Origin: Saprospiraceae bacterium UBA2365
GTDB taxonomy: Bacteria; Bacteroidota; Bacteroidia; Chitinophagales; Saprospiraceae
DNA: 12,449 nt
Direction: 5' to 3'
Assembly (NCBI GenBank): GCA_002344345.1
Contig: DDTL01000008.1
Span: 7,090 to 19,538 of the forward strand
Shown: piece by piece, positions 1 to 6,812 of the stretch
How positions within the stretch are numbered: the first letter of the stretch is position 1
Layout of the letters: each line of letters begins with the position of its first letter
Notes under the pieces: generated by a model
What the model was told of the DNA's origin: nothing
The model's database searches: none
The model's input: only the letters and a program-made list of their open reading frames with translations
Translations under genes and position numbers: made by a program

Positions 1-2
1 AT

Positions 3-20
3 ACTTTTCGGAGCAGACTC
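3..20 (+). repeat. Copy of dispersed 18-bp repeat end at the window edge
   Basis: This 18-mer matches the right end of the element at 9705-9896 (9878-9895) at 17 of 18 bases, and the reverse complement of that element's left end (9706-9723) also at 17 of 18. It has the orientation of a right end, so the rest of this copy should lie to the left, outside the window. Similarity to the other copies stops within one or two bases after the 18-mer. That it is an element end is inferred from the better-preserved copy. Confidence 0.6.
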
Positions 21-186
21 AATATTGGTTTTCCTTGTTTTACATTTGAATATCCATTAACCTACCTTATGCAATAAGGCAAACAAACTGAGGATCAAAA
101 AAATCAAGCTTAGATTTTTGATGATCAGGTCATTTATCTTCCCTATAAGATGGCAACATAACTTTAATTTCAGGATCTTATAAGTT

Positions 187-223
187 AAAAAAACAAGGCA
201 AGCTGAAATTTTCAACTTGCCTT
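187..223 (-). terminator. Rho-independent terminator of mdh
   Basis: A perfect 8-bp stem (AAGGCAAG at 195-202 with CTTGCCTT at 216-223) continues, past one mismatch, into a short TGAA/TTCA inner stem. On the minus strand it is followed by a run of seven T (A-run at 187-193 on the plus strand). It begins about 20 bp beyond the mdh stop codon. No T-run follows on the plus strand, so it should act only on mdh transcripts. Confidence 0.85.
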
Positions 224-243
224 AAAAAGAAAAATGATTTTAA

Positions 244-1176
244 TTATTTTTTTAGATGGTCATATACATCCATCACCGCTTTAACATGTCCGGCAGACTC
301 AGCCATCAATGCTTTTTCAGATTCATTGAGTTGAATCTCGATGATCTTCTTGATCCCTCCTTTGCCTAATACGACGGGAACTCCAAGGTATACGTTATTT
401 ACACCATATTCACCATCGAGTCTGACACAACAGGGGAAAATGCGGTTTTCATCACGAACGATGGCTTCGACCATCTGTGCAGCAGCAGCACCCGGTGCAT
501 ACCAGGCAGATGTGCCCATCAGTTTGACCAGTTCTCCTCCTCCTACCTTAGTGCGTTCAACGATTTGGTTTAGAGTTTGTTCTTCAATTAATTCTGTAAC
601 CGGAATACCTGCTACAGTCGTATATCTTGGCAGCGGTACCATGGTGTCACCGTGTCCGCCTAACAATAATGCCTGGATTTCTTTTGGAGATACATCCAGA
701 GCAGTTGCCAGGAAAGCGCGATACCTGGCTGTATCGAGAATGCCGGCCATACCGAAAACTTTGGTTCTGTCAAAACCTGTTGTCAGGTGAGCTGCATAAG
801 TCATAACATCCAAAGGATTTGAAACTACGATGATCACAGGATTTTCGGAGTGTTCCAAAATGGATTTTGTTACGGTATTGACGATATTTGCGTTGGTAGT
901 GATGAGGTCATCCCTGCTCATTCCAGGTTTACGTGGAAGTCCGGCAGTGATGACAACTATATCTGAATTGTTGGTATCTTTATAATCGGCTGTTCCAATG
1001 ATCCTTGTGGAATAACCATCGATGGGCGCCTGTTGCCAGGAGTCCAATGCTTTTCCCCTTGCCATATCACCAACGATATCCAGCAAAATAATTTCATTGA
1101 CAATATCTTTATGCGCTAAAACATTGGCGACTGTTGCACCCACATTTCCGGCTCCGATAACTGTAACTTTACTCAT
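244..1176 (-). CDS. mdh: Malate dehydrogenase (lactate-dehydrogenase-like type)
   Basis: This cytoplasmic TCA-cycle enzyme interconverts malate and oxaloacetate with NAD(H). The 310-residue protein is normal for the LDH-like malate dehydrogenases. The Rossmann motif GAGNVG is at residues 8-13, and Asp33 ends the second strand, as expected for NAD binding. The substrate loop LPRKPGMSR (80-88) carries Arg82, the position that favours malate over lactate, and Arg88. Asp148 and Arg151 (ILDTARYR) and the catalytic His175 in GGHGDTM (173-179) are present. The ATG start puts the Rossmann strand right at the N-terminus, as in homologues. The gene stands alone: a divergent promoter region lies upstream and its own terminator lies about 20 bp downstream. 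The residue reading is from the sequence; the reaction is known from the family. Confidence 0.97.
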   Translation of the reverse strand: MSKVTVIGAGNVGATVANVLAHKDIVNEIILLDIVGDMARGKALDSWQQAPIDGYSTRIIGTADYKDTNNSDIVVITAGLPRKPGMSRDDLITTNANIVNTVTKSILEHSENPVIIVVSNPLDVMTYAAHLTTGFDRTKVFGMAGILDTARYRAFLATALDVSPKEIQALLLGGHGDTMVPLPRYTTVAGIPVTELIEEQTLNQIVERTKVGGGELVKLMGTSAWYAPGAAAAQMVEAIVRDENRIFPCCVRLDGEYGVNNVYLGVPVVLGKGGIKKIIEIQLNESEKALMAESAGHVKAVMDVYDHLKK

Positions 1177-1219
1177 AATACATTATATTTAGTTGATTAA
1201 TAAGATAAAAATTTAGTGG

Positions 1220-1227
1220 CAAATGTA
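1220..1227 (-). promoter_or_regulatory. mdh: Putative mdh promoter -7 box (TACATTTG)
   Basis: Read on the minus strand this is TACATTTG, a full match to the Bacteroidota -7 consensus TAnnTTTG. It would place transcription start near 1213 and give a leader of about 37 nt before the mdh ATG. I see no clear -33 TTTG at the expected distance, so the call rests on the -7 box and its position. Confidence 0.5.
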
Positions 1228-1245
1228 AAAAATTTTATTTTATTA

Positions 1246-1253
1246 TATCTTTG
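1246..1253 (+). promoter_or_regulatory. Putative promoter -7 box of the M43 protease gene (TATCTTTG)
   Basis: TATCTTTG matches TAnnTTTG. Transcription would start near 1260, leaving a leader of about 54 nt before the ATG at 1314. The sequence upstream is A/T-rich and has no recognisable -33 box. Its centre lies only about 26 bp from the opposing mdh -7 box. Confidence 0.45.
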
Positions 1254-1313
1254 CGCATTATGTATTCATCTAATTGCTGGTTAACAACAATTAGTTTATA
1301 AATTATCTAAATA

Positions 1314-2837
1314 ATGAAAGGCTTATTTTTAATATTTTTCGTCGTTTTTGCAATGGGTAGTGTGGGATTCAGTCAGGTTGGTGTTTGCGGCACTCATGAC
1401 CATGATGAGATTTTTGAAAGACTGGAAATGAACAAGAGATTTCTGGAACTAAATCCGGATATGCTCAGAAATGATGAGGTATTATTTGTTCCGGTTAAGT
1501 TTCACGTCGTTACTAAAGATGATGGGACTGGAGGAATCGAAGAAGAAGCGATCCTGACACAGTTGTGCAGGCTGAACAATGATTATGAAGCTTTGAAAAT
1601 GCATTTTTATATCAAAGGAGACATCAATCACATTCCTTATACCACTTTATACGATGATCCCAGGCATACTTTTTCGACGATCAGAATGGCTGCCAATTTT
1701 GCCAATAATGCATTGAATATATTTATTGTCAACAAAATCGGAACGAATGAAAGCGGTACAACCTTAGGATATTACCAGCCCGGAAGAGACTGGATCGTTG
1801 TGATTCAATCCAAAGTTGGTAATAACGAAACACTTTCTCACGAGGTTGGCCATTTTTTCAGTATGGCACATCCCTTTTACGGATGGGAAGGATGTCCTTA
1901 TCAGGCTTCCGTACACGGGTTACAGGTGAATTATACTACTGTACCATGTTCAGGAGACCTGATTGAACTGGCCAATGGGAGCAATTGCGAAGATGCAGCT
2001 GACAAAATATGTGATACACCTCCTGATTTCAATTTTGGATTGTATGATCCTGAACAAAATTGCATTCAGGACTTTGAAGTAAAAGATGTCAACGGGGACG
2101 TGGTCCATCCCATGGAAAACAATTTTATGAGTTACTTTTCCAATTGTGAAACCAATCAGTTTACGCCTACCCAGATGAACCTGATGCGTGCAGATTATCA
2201 GGCAAGCGGACGCAATTATATCCAGTCAACTTATATCCCGGATACTACCCTGTTGTCTGATGAAAAGCCGATGATCACTGAACCAGCATATAACAGCACA
2301 GTGCCCTATTATGACCATATTTTTGTCAATTGGTCAGATGTAACCGGCGCCAGTTCATATCTGGTCAAAGTGACAGTCGGATCCATCAATAAGAAACTGT
2401 ATTATTATTGGGTGGATAATGCTTCAGAAATCATTATTACTGACCTGCCTGCCAATCAAAGTTTCATTTCAATGCTGATCTGGCCATTTAATGAAGGTAA
2501 TTCGTGTGAAATGAAAGTCAGTGAAACACATCGTTTTAAAACAGGAGGTATTTCAGTAGATGTGAGTGAGATAAATATTAGTGAAAATTTTAAATTTTAT
2601 CCCAATCCTGTCAATCAGACTGTGCCTGTTTTTACCCTGGAGAATTTCGGTGAAGCGGATCGATATGACCTGGAAATCTTTCATATGAACGGGCAAAAGG
2701 TTTATACCAATTCACTTATTATGGATAAGGGGAAATATACAATTGATCTTAGTTCTGCGAATCTGGGAAAAGGAATGTATTTAGTCAGAATTATCCATGG
2801 TCAGGAGATTTTCAACCAAAAACTTTCATTGAATTAA
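1314..2837 (+). CDS. Secreted M43-like (pappalysin) metalloprotease with T9SS sorting domain
   Basis: Probably an exported zinc endopeptidase. Residues 1-20 form a signal peptide (Lys2, hydrophobic core, cleavage near FSQ). The zinc site HEVGHFFSMAH (176-186) supplies His176, Glu177, His180 and His186. The family signature DKICDTPPD (230-238) and the Met-turn NNFMSY (269-274, Met272) follow, as in M43 pappalysins. Cysteines at 194, 212, 225, 233, 250 and 278 could form disulfides. Residues about 313-412 resemble an Ig/fibronectin-like domain. The C-terminus, from about 422 (FKFYPNPVN at 426-434), is a type A Por sorting domain, implying type IX secretion to the surface or medium. One oddity: the usual Gly of HExxHxxGxxH is Ser183. 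The substrate is unknown. sucC follows 36 bp downstream with no visible terminator between. Confidence 0.88.
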   Translation: MKGLFLIFFVVFAMGSVGFSQVGVCGTHDHDEIFERLEMNKRFLELNPDMLRNDEVLFVPVKFHVVTKDDGTGGIEEEAILTQLCRLNNDYEALKMHFYIKGDINHIPYTTLYDDPRHTFSTIRMAANFANNALNIFIVNKIGTNESGTTLGYYQPGRDWIVVIQSKVGNNETLSHEVGHFFSMAHPFYGWEGCPYQASVHGLQVNYTTVPCSGDLIELANGSNCEDAADKICDTPPDFNFGLYDPEQNCIQDFEVKDVNGDVVHPMENNFMSYFSNCETNQFTPTQMNLMRADYQASGRNYIQSTYIPDTTLLSDEKPMITEPAYNSTVPYYDHIFVNWSDVTGASSYLVKVTVGSINKKLYYYWVDNASEIIITDLPANQSFISMLIWPFNEGNSCEMKVSETHRFKTGGISVDVSEINISENFKFYPNPVNQTVPVFTLENFGEADRYDLEIFHMNGQKVYTNSLIMDKGKYTIDLSSANLGKGMYLVRIIHGQEIFNQKLSLN

Positions 2838-2873
2838 CGATTCATCATTTAGTAAAGATTATAAATATACACT

Positions 2874-4076
2874 ATGAATTTACACGAATATCAAGGAAAG
2901 GACTTACTTGCATCTTATGGTGTGGCTATCCAGAGAGGTATTGTAGCCAGCACACTTGAAGAAGCTATAGAGGCTTATAAGAAGCTCAAAGAAGAAACAG
3001 GTACTGACTATTGTGTTGTAAAAGCACAAATACATGCAGGAGGAAGAGGAAAAGGAGGAGGAGTAAAATTATGCAAAAATGTAGACGAACTAAAAACCCA
3101 TGCAGGAAATATCATTGGCATGATGCTCAAAACTCCTCAAACGCCTGGAGGAATGGAAGGTCCGGGAAAACTTGTAAGCAAAGTGCTCATAGCTGAGGAT
3201 AGTTATGCTCCTGATTTTTCTGCATGCAAGGAGTTTTATATTTCTATTTTAATGGACAGAGAATCCAAAAGGAATGTCATTATTTATAGTACAGAGGGTG
3301 GGATGAACATTGAAGAGGTTGCAGAGAAGACGCCACATCTCGTACATAAGGAGTTTATTGATCCGGTACTGGGATTGCAGGCTTTTCAGTCGAGAAAAAT
3401 AGCGTTTAATCTGGGATTGAGCGGTAAATCTTTTAAAGAGATGACCGTTTTTATTACTTCATTATATAAAGCATACCTGGGATCAGATGCTTCTCTTTTT
3501 GAGATCAATCCGGCATTAAAAACAGGAGATGACAGGATCGTAGCGGTTGATAGTAAGGTAAGACTGGATGACAATGCACTATTCCGTCATCCTGAATTGG
3601 CCATTCTCAGGGATACCACCGAAGAGGATCCAACAGAGGTAGAAGCCAAGGAATCAGATCTTAATTATATCAAATTGGATGGAAATGTGGGCTGTATGGT
3701 CAATGGCGCCGGATTGGCTATGGCTACAATGGACCTCATTAAGCAATCTGGTGGCTCACCCGCCAATTTCCTGGATGTTGGTGGAACAGCGGATGCTCAA
3801 AGAGTAGAAAAAGGTTTCAGGATCATCCTGAAAGATGATAATGTCAAAGCCATTTTGGTAAATATTTTTGGGGGCATCGTGAGAGGTGACCGCGTAGCTC
3901 AGGGGATCATCGATGCATATAAGAATATCGGAGATATACGGGTACCTATTATTGTCCGTTTGCAGGGAACCAATGCTGAAAAAGCCAAATCGCTGATAGA
4001 TGCAAGTGGTTTGAAAGTTCATTCAGCTGTACAGTTCAAAGAAGCTGCAGACCTTGTAAAACAAGTACTGAAATAA
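2874..4076 (+). CDS. sucC: Succinyl-CoA synthetase (ADP/GDP-forming), beta subunit
   Basis: This is the nucleotide-binding ATP-grasp subunit of the TCA enzyme that converts succinyl-CoA to succinate with formation of ATP or GTP. The start MNLHEYQGKDLL is the classic SucC N-terminus. The ATP-grasp region includes VKAQIHAGGRGKGG (49-62) and FEINPALKT (209-217). The C-terminal ligase domain shows LDGNVGCMVNGAGLAM (268-283), NIFGGIVRGDRVA (330-342) and VRLQGTNAE (361-369). At 400 residues it is slightly longer than E. coli SucC (388). The partner alpha subunit, sucD, is not next to it; another TCA gene, mdh, lies about 1.7 kb away on the other strand. The gene ends in a strong terminator. No TAnnTTTG box is visible just upstream, so readthrough from the protease gene or an unrecognised promoter is possible. 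Confidence 0.97.
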   Translation: MNLHEYQGKDLLASYGVAIQRGIVASTLEEAIEAYKKLKEETGTDYCVVKAQIHAGGRGKGGGVKLCKNVDELKTHAGNIIGMMLKTPQTPGGMEGPGKLVSKVLIAEDSYAPDFSACKEFYISILMDRESKRNVIIYSTEGGMNIEEVAEKTPHLVHKEFIDPVLGLQAFQSRKIAFNLGLSGKSFKEMTVFITSLYKAYLGSDASLFEINPALKTGDDRIVAVDSKVRLDDNALFRHPELAILRDTTEEDPTEVEAKESDLNYIKLDGNVGCMVNGAGLAMATMDLIKQSGGSPANFLDVGGTADAQRVEKGFRIILKDDNVKAILVNIFGGIVRGDRVAQGIIDAYKNIGDIRVPIIVRLQGTNAEKAKSLIDASGLKVHSAVQFKEAADLVKQVLK

Positions 4077-4096
4077 TATAGATTATTTTTTTGGTC

Positions 4097-4127
4097 AAAG
4101 CTGTAGGAACCCTGCAGCTTTTTTTTT
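4097..4127 (+). terminator. Strong rho-independent terminator after sucC
   Basis: An 11-bp stem (4097-4107 with 4111-4121), containing one G-T wobble, encloses a 3-nt AAC loop and runs into a T-tract at 4119-4127. It lies 20 bp after the sucC stop codon. Its T-tract ends only 11 bp before the TTG start of xseA, which is an unusual arrangement. Confidence 0.9.
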
Positions 4128-4138
4128 AAATTGTTGAT

Positions 4139-5380
4139 TTGGAAGCATATAGTTTAGTTGAGGTAAACCAATACATTAAGCAGGTAATCGCTGCCAACTT
4201 CCTGGATAGTATCTGGGTGCAGGCAGAGATTTCCCAGATCAAGGAATCGAGAGGAGCATATTACCTTGAATTGGTTGAGAAAAAAGAACATTCTGATGAG
4301 GTGATCGCCAGTACGGGAGCTGTGATCTGGTATAAGTCTGTTTTGTTTATAAGGAACAAACTCAAGGATCTTGCACATCAGATCCTAAAAGAAGGTATTC
4401 ATATTCAATGTAAGGTTAAAGTTGAATTCCATGAAAAATACGGATTAAAGTTTTCTATTGAAGATATTGATCCGACTTTCACTTTTGGTCAAATGGAGAT
4501 CAAAAGACAACAAACGATTGAAAGATTGAGTAAGGAGGAATTGCTTCACAGGAATCAGCAGATCACATTACCCAGGGTATTTCAAAAAATAGCAGTGATC
4601 AGTTCGTCAAAAGCTGCAGGACTTGAAGATTTTATGGATCAACTTCACAACAACCGTTATGGATATGCTTTTCATACAGTTTTGTTTGAATCCAGCGTGC
4701 AGGGTCAGAATCTTGAAAGGGAGATGATCCAGGCATTGGATCTGGCATCAAAACAGGATGTCGACAGTATCGTGATCATACGTGGTGGCGGATCAAAACT
4801 TGACCTTTCAGGTTTTGATTCCTATTTGCTGGCAAAGCATGCTGCATTGTGTTCAAAACCCATCTTGACCGGAATTGGACATGAAACAGATCAGACCATC
4901 ATTGAGTTGGTCGTCAATTCACCTTTGAAAACCCCTACTGCCGTAGCTAATTTGATTATTGACCATAATTTATTGTTCGAGCATTCCGTCTTGAATTTAA
5001 ATGAAAGGATCAATGGTCAGATGGAGAAAAAAATGATCAGATATCATCAGGAGGTAATGGATTTGATGATATCGATCCGCCATCATTCCAGATCAATCAC
5101 GGAGCGGAATAGATTGCAGCTTCAAAATAAGATTGATGGTGTACGTCATAAGGCCTTATCCCTTTGTCAGACATGGATGAATAAAATTGAGATGAGATCT
5201 GAACAGATCAGGATCAATGATCCGTCCAATATTCTGAAAAAAGGTTTCAGCCTTACAATGCAGCAAGGCAAACCTGTAAAGTCAATTGTTGAATTAAATA
5301 AGGCTGAACCCTTGGTAACTGTTTTTGCAGACGGAAAGGTTGAAAGCGAAATCAAAATGGTTTTTAAGCAATGCAATTGA
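4139..5380 (+). CDS. xseA: Exodeoxyribonuclease VII large subunit
   Basis: Catalytic subunit of exonuclease VII, which degrades single-stranded DNA to short oligonucleotides in the cytoplasm. The N-terminal OB-fold region (about 1-115) begins with the family-typical SLVEVNQYIK. The catalytic domain carries VISSSKAAGLEDF (153-165), RGGGSKLDL (215-223) and GIGHETDQT (245-253), whose His and Asp are conserved active-site residues in the family. A long helical segment (about 275-355) follows, then the C-terminal DPSNILKKGFS motif (361-371). The 413-residue length is normal. The start is TTG at 4139: an in-frame TAA lies at 4127 and the first in-frame ATG is at residue 119, inside the protein. No Shine-Dalgarno is visible. 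xseB follows after 44 bp. The gene is rich in GATC (23 sites by my count). Confidence 0.95.
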   Translation: MEAYSLVEVNQYIKQVIAANFLDSIWVQAEISQIKESRGAYYLELVEKKEHSDEVIASTGAVIWYKSVLFIRNKLKDLAHQILKEGIHIQCKVKVEFHEKYGLKFSIEDIDPTFTFGQMEIKRQQTIERLSKEELLHRNQQITLPRVFQKIAVISSSKAAGLEDFMDQLHNNRYGYAFHTVLFESSVQGQNLEREMIQALDLASKQDVDSIVIIRGGGSKLDLSGFDSYLLAKHAALCSKPILTGIGHETDQTIIELVVNSPLKTPTAVANLIIDHNLLFEHSVLNLNERINGQMEKKMIRYHQEVMDLMISIRHHSRSITERNRLQLQNKIDGVRHKALSLCQTWMNKIEMRSEQIRINDPSNILKKGFSLTMQQGKPVKSIVELNKAEPLVTVFADGKVESEIKMVFKQCN

Positions 5381-5424
5381 TTTTATAAAAACCAGTAACT
5401 GCTTTAATCAATTAAATATAATCA

Positions 5425-5643
5425 ATGAAAAAAACTGAAAAACAGGAGTTGACTTTTTCTGAGGCATACGAAGAATTATCGAAAATTGCTTTGATCCTGG
5501 AAAATAATGAATTGCCTTTGGAATCCCTTTCAGAAAAAGTAACCAGGGCCACTTTCCTCGCAGACTGGTGTAAAAAGAAACTTCGGGAGATTGAAACACA
5601 TGTTGAGAACATTCTGGATGAAAAAACCAAGAATTCAGATTGA
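5425..5643 (+). CDS. xseB: Exodeoxyribonuclease VII small subunit
   Basis: Small regulatory/structural subunit that assembles in several copies on XseA to form active exonuclease VII. The 72-residue protein has the typical two-helix layout: LTFSEAYEELSKIALILENNELPLESL (residues 9-35) matches the family pattern of a helix, a short turn with LPLE, then a second helix ending in KKKLREIETHVENIL. Length is within the usual 60-80 residues. It lies 44 bp after xseA on the same strand, so the two are probably co-transcribed. Its stop codon is only 13 bp from the end of the converging lipoprotein gene, with no hairpin terminator visible between them. Confidence 0.93.
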   Translation: MKKTEKQELTFSEAYEELSKIALILENNELPLESLSEKVTRATFLADWCKKKLREIETHVENILDEKTKNSD

Positions 5644-5656
5644 TATACGATTTCCA

Positions 5657-6031
5657 TTACTGAGCTGTTTCATTGGGAGGATTTTCCTCGTTTGGGGCTA
5701 TTTTTGACGTGACTTTATCAAGGATCAACTGGTAGTTTTTCGGATCTTTTTCCAACTGGAGTATATCATATTCGAATGAACTTTTCGTCACTCCGTGAAT
5801 TTTGAATATCTGGTCAGTAAAAACCTTATAAACACTGTCTCTTTCGTTTGGGGGATATCTGTCAAGAGCAGCTTTGGCTATGTGAAAATCAGTGATCATT
5901 TCAACCAGTTTCTCTTCATCGTTTTTAAATTTTGATTCACAACTCCATAACATTGCTGTTACTATGAACAACAAAAGATAAACAGCAGATTTGATCATCA
6001 TAAATGGGCTTAAATAATTCAATAAAATCAT
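5657..6031 (-). CDS. Small DUF4296-like lipoprotein
   Basis: Predicted lipoprotein of unknown function. A hydrophobic segment (about 16-29) ends in the lipobox-like MLWSC, placing the lipidated cysteine at residue 31. The mature part (FHIAKAALDRYPPNERDSVY, then IFKIHGVTKSSFEYDI) resembles the Bacteroidota DUF4296 domain, which is small and largely helical; this match is from memory of the family pattern. The ATG at 6031 overlaps the stop of the upstream phosphatase gene as ATGA, which favours translational coupling. Met11 or Met12 (near 6001) would give a more compact lipoprotein signal, MMIKSAVYLLLF, and is a real alternative. The C-terminus is polar (NEENPPNETAQ). It probably shares a transcript with the phosphatase, but the context does not reveal its job. 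Confidence 0.75.
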   Translation of the reverse strand: MILLNYLSPFMMIKSAVYLLLFIVTAMLWSCESKFKNDEEKLVEMITDFHIAKAALDRYPPNERDSVYKVFTDQIFKIHGVTKSSFEYDILQLEKDPKNYQLILDKVTSKIAPNEENPPNETAQ

Positions 6032-6516
6032 CTAAAATCCTTTGGAAACCAAGTATTTAACAACGAGCCTCTGGCTGTTTTGACATCTTTCCATTTGTCG
6101 ATTTCATAACGGATATGAAAAGCGCCGGAAGTAGGTACGTTATCTATCGGACTCTTACTATAATGATTGAACAGATCGGTAAACCCGGGATTATGCCCAA
6201 AAACCAAAATGCTATGGTAACTGTCATCCAGATTATAAAGAAAATGGATAATTGAAAAAGTACCTGCCAGGTAAAGATCTCTTGACGCCTGAATGTGATT
6301 GGTGTTGAGATTTCTGGCAAAAATATCAGCTGTTTTTAATGCCCTGATGGCATCACTTGAAAAGGCACCATTAATAATTACCCCGCTATTCGCCAGGATT
6401 CGGGATATTAATTCTGCATCATTCACGCCTCTTTCTATTAAACCACGATCGTGATCTGAAAGGCTCTGATCATCCCAGCTAGATTTTGCATGCCTAACAA
6501 AATAAACTTCTTTCAT
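6028..6516 (-). CDS. SixA-like histidine phosphatase
   Basis: Member of the histidine phosphatase (phosphoglycerate mutase-like) superfamily. The N-terminal VRHAKSSWDD (7-16) contains the Arg8-His9 pair, His9 being the phosphorylated nucleophile. SSDAIRALKTA (53-63) carries the second conserved Arg58, and VFGHNPG (105-111) carries the second catalytic His108. The 162-residue length and the RHAKSSW form match SixA, the E. coli phosphohistidine phosphatase acting on the ArcB HPt domain. The true substrate here cannot be read from the sequence, and small-molecule or other phosphohistidine substrates are possible. No signal peptide is seen, so it should be cytoplasmic. The stop codon overlaps the start of the downstream lipoprotein gene by 4 nt. 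A TAnnTTTG box at 6612-6619 is a candidate promoter. Confidence 0.88.
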   Translation of the reverse strand: MKEVYFVRHAKSSWDDQSLSDHDRGLIERGVNDAELISRILANSGVIINGAFSSDAIRALKTADIFARNLNTNHIQASRDLYLAGTFSIIHFLYNLDDSYHSILVFGHNPGFTDLFNHYSKSPIDNVPTSGAFHIRYEIDKWKDVKTARGSLLNTWFPKDFR

Positions 6517-6812
6517 AAAAAACGTAATTGAACTGAAATAATAACTCAGGATATGAGAAAATTTCCGTTTTTACCTTTTAGGGTCATAAAGAAATGACTG
6601 CATACCTTTTGCAAAATTAACGAAAGAAATCAAAAAAACCTATATTTGTGCATTGTATATATGCCAAAAAATTCATTTTTAAACTAAAGGTTAAGAAAAT
6701 ATAAAATTTGATAAATTTGGATTCTTTTTGAATATTGAATTCAAATTTACAATTGTATATGCTTTCAGTTTTCAGATAAGTCATTTCAATTTTATTAAAT
6801 TACTCCGTCATT
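6517..6812. promoter_or_regulatory. AT-rich divergent intergenic region with candidate promoters
   Basis: This 296-bp gap separates the phosphatase and symporter starts and holds no gene. Three octamers match TAnnTTTG: TAATTTTG on the minus strand at 6612-6619 (leader of about 90 nt to the phosphatase ATG), TATATTTG on the plus strand at 6641-6648 (leader of about 160 nt to the symporter), and TAAATTTG on the plus strand at 6712-6719 (leader of about 87 nt). None has a clear -33 box at 19-20 bp. In such AT-rich DNA at least one match may be chance. Confidence 0.45.

Noticed and set aside
94..122. ATCAAAAA.../...TTTTTGAT hairpin downstream of mdh as a second terminator
   Set aside because: The stem is A/T only apart from a few pairs, has a bulge, and a good terminator already sits closer to the gene.
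341..790. A 149-residue open frame on the plus strand inside mdh
   Set aside because: It is antisense to the well-supported mdh gene, shows no domain or motif, and has the low-complexity look of a shadow frame.
244..4076. A TCA-cycle operon joining mdh and sucC
   Set aside because: mdh is on the opposite strand with its own promoter and terminator, and the protease gene lies between them.
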